This document shows, in pieces, positions 4,754 to 5,314 of a DNA stretch of 5,314 nucleotides (position 1 is the first letter of the stretch; each line of letters opens with the position of its first letter). Position numbers and translations under genes: made by a program. This stretch comes from Candidatus Nanohalarchaeota archaeon (lineage in GTDB: Archaea > EX4484-52 > B79-G9), in contig QMVA01000119.1 of the NCBI GenBank assembly GCA_003660865.1, forward strand, positions 1-5,314, written 5' to 3'. The notes below the pieces were generated by a model. That model searched no databases and had not been told where the DNA came from. It saw nothing but the letters and a program-made list of their open reading frames with translations.

Positions 4754-5104
4754 CTAACGTCGAAAAATACCCATCACAAGTAAATAATACACCAAATACA
4801 AAAATAAAAGAAATAGACTAACAAGAAATCCTTTATACCTACTTTTCATTGTATAAGATATTACTGTTTTCATTAAAAACAAATTAACAACAATAAAGAG
4901 AAAAACAATAATTAAAAAAACCAATGATCCTTGAACAAGAAATAGAAGAAATTGAAAAAGCAACAATACAAGCGAAAACAATAGCGATATAAGCACAGAC
5001 ACAATAACAAGCCACTCAAAATTGCCCACAATATTTTTAGGATTCATAAGATACTTTATCTTAGGCACCAGCCATGAAGAGTTAGGAACTGCATTCTGGC
5101 GCAT
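4754..5104 (-). CDS. Small three-helix membrane protein of unknown function
   Basis: This gene encodes 116 residues from the ATG at 5104-5102. A 28-residue polar N-terminus (MRQNAVPNSSW...) is followed by three hydrophobic segments, about 31-57, 60-78 and 92-114. A basic loop (79-91, with Lys79, Lys87, Arg89 and Lys91) and an Arg-Arg tail would face the cytoplasm under the positive-inside rule. I recognise no family or catalytic motif. The open frame continues upstream to a TTG at 5209. I prefer 5104 because the upstream part lacks membrane-protein character, overlaps another open frame, and the ATG lies 11 bases after that frame's stop. No Shine-Dalgarno is obvious. Codons are U- and G-rich like the mutase gene, in keeping with the minus strand here. 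Its direction and spacing suggest cotranscription with the open frame to its right. Confidence 0.6.
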   Translation of the reverse strand: MRQNAVPNSSWLVPKIKYLMNPKNIVGNFEWLVIVSVLISLLFSLVLLLFQFLLFLVQGSLVFLIIVFLFIVVNLFLMKTVISYTMKSRYKGFLVSLFLLFLYLVYYLLVMGIFRR

Positions 5105-5115
5105 TATACTCTTTC

Positions 5116-5314
5116 TTAACACTTCAGCCCTAAAAATGAGACATTTTTCGTCAAAAATTTTCGTCCTTTGTAGATGACAAACCATGAGTAAGCATAAAAA
5201 TACAGCCAACCTTTTGCTTTATCTTTCTTTTATCTTTAGCATCTCCACAAGTTCCTCCTGTTTTTTATTTAACTGGACTGAAATGTCCTTTGATATACTC
5301 GTTTCATTATTCAT
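5116..5314 (-). pseudogene. Possible small gene split by a +1 frame change, entering from the right edge
   Basis: From the window edge the minus strand reads ATG (5314-5312) and 31 codons, MNNETSISKDISVQLNKKQE then ELVEMLKIKER, to a TAA at 5221-5219. Shifting by one base at that stop opens a further 35 codons, starting DKAKGWLYFYAYSW at 5223 and ending at TAA 5118-5116. This second frame has no ATG and is blocked just upstream by two TAA codons, so it can be translated only as a continuation. The joined product would be a polar, possibly coiled-coil N-terminus plus an aromatic, basic C-terminus of about 66 residues. Explanations are a true frameshift mutation, an indel error in the A-rich tract 5213-5232, programmed frameshifting, or chance open frames in AT-rich DNA. 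The ATG at the exact edge may be internal to a longer gene. I do not recognise the protein. Confidence 0.3.
5132..5148. repeat. Short palindrome beside a small direct repeat
   Basis: AAAAATG (5132-5138) and CATTTTT (5142-5148) form a perfect 7-base inverted repeat with a 3-base centre. Right next to it TTTTCGTC occurs twice (5145-5152 and 5158-5165). It lies just upstream of the membrane protein gene and could be regulatory, but AT-rich sequence makes such matches cheap. Confidence 0.4.

Overview
The window looks like chromosomal DNA of an archaeon. The evidence is an Era-like GTPase / DUF2073 / DUF2072 zinc-ribbon gene trio known only from archaea, TATA elements at archaeal spacing, a probably leaderless gene, and GGTGAT-type Shine-Dalgarno sites. 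The style of the proteins and the lopsided base composition suggest a DPANN-type lineage (Woesearchaeales-like), but I cannot fix the taxon from this sequence.

Layout. Positions 1-54 hold the first 18 codons of an unidentified minus-strand gene with a near-perfect ribosome binding site. Positions 55-400 have no convincing protein gene. They hold a long imperfect inverted repeat over the start of that left gene, and then several nested hairpins whose G-T mismatches all become G-U pairs in plus-strand RNA, so a structured plus-strand RNA is possible. Positions 401-1811 are a tight plus-strand operon: arvA (small GTPase), arvB (DUF2073) and arvC (zinc ribbon plus beta repeats). In Haloferax volcanii the same trio (oapABC/arvABC) is known for extracellular vesicle formation. 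Nine bases further on, tail to tail, lies a minus-strand phosphomannomutase/phosphoglucomutase (1821-3158). A divergent 137-base gap carries promoter elements and leads to an enlarged, divergent UDP-GlcNAc 2-epimerase of the WecB family (3296-4684). The right end (4754-5314) is more AT-rich and holds, on the minus strand, a 116-residue three-helix membrane protein preceded by what looks like a small frame-broken gene running off the window.

How it fits together. The hexose-phosphate mutase supplies mannose-1-P or glucose-1-P, and the epimerase supplies UDP-ManNAc. Both are precursors for surface glycans, lipid-linked sugars or protein glycosylation. The ArvABC module would act at the cytoplasmic membrane to deform it. 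The neighbourhood is therefore cell-envelope oriented, though the link between the vesicle operon and the sugar genes is only positional.

A striking overall property is that the plus strand is rich in A and C and poor in G from about 400 to 4700, regardless of gene direction. Plus-strand genes end codons in A or C, while the minus-strand mutase gene ends them in G or T. The 1-400 interval breaks this pattern.
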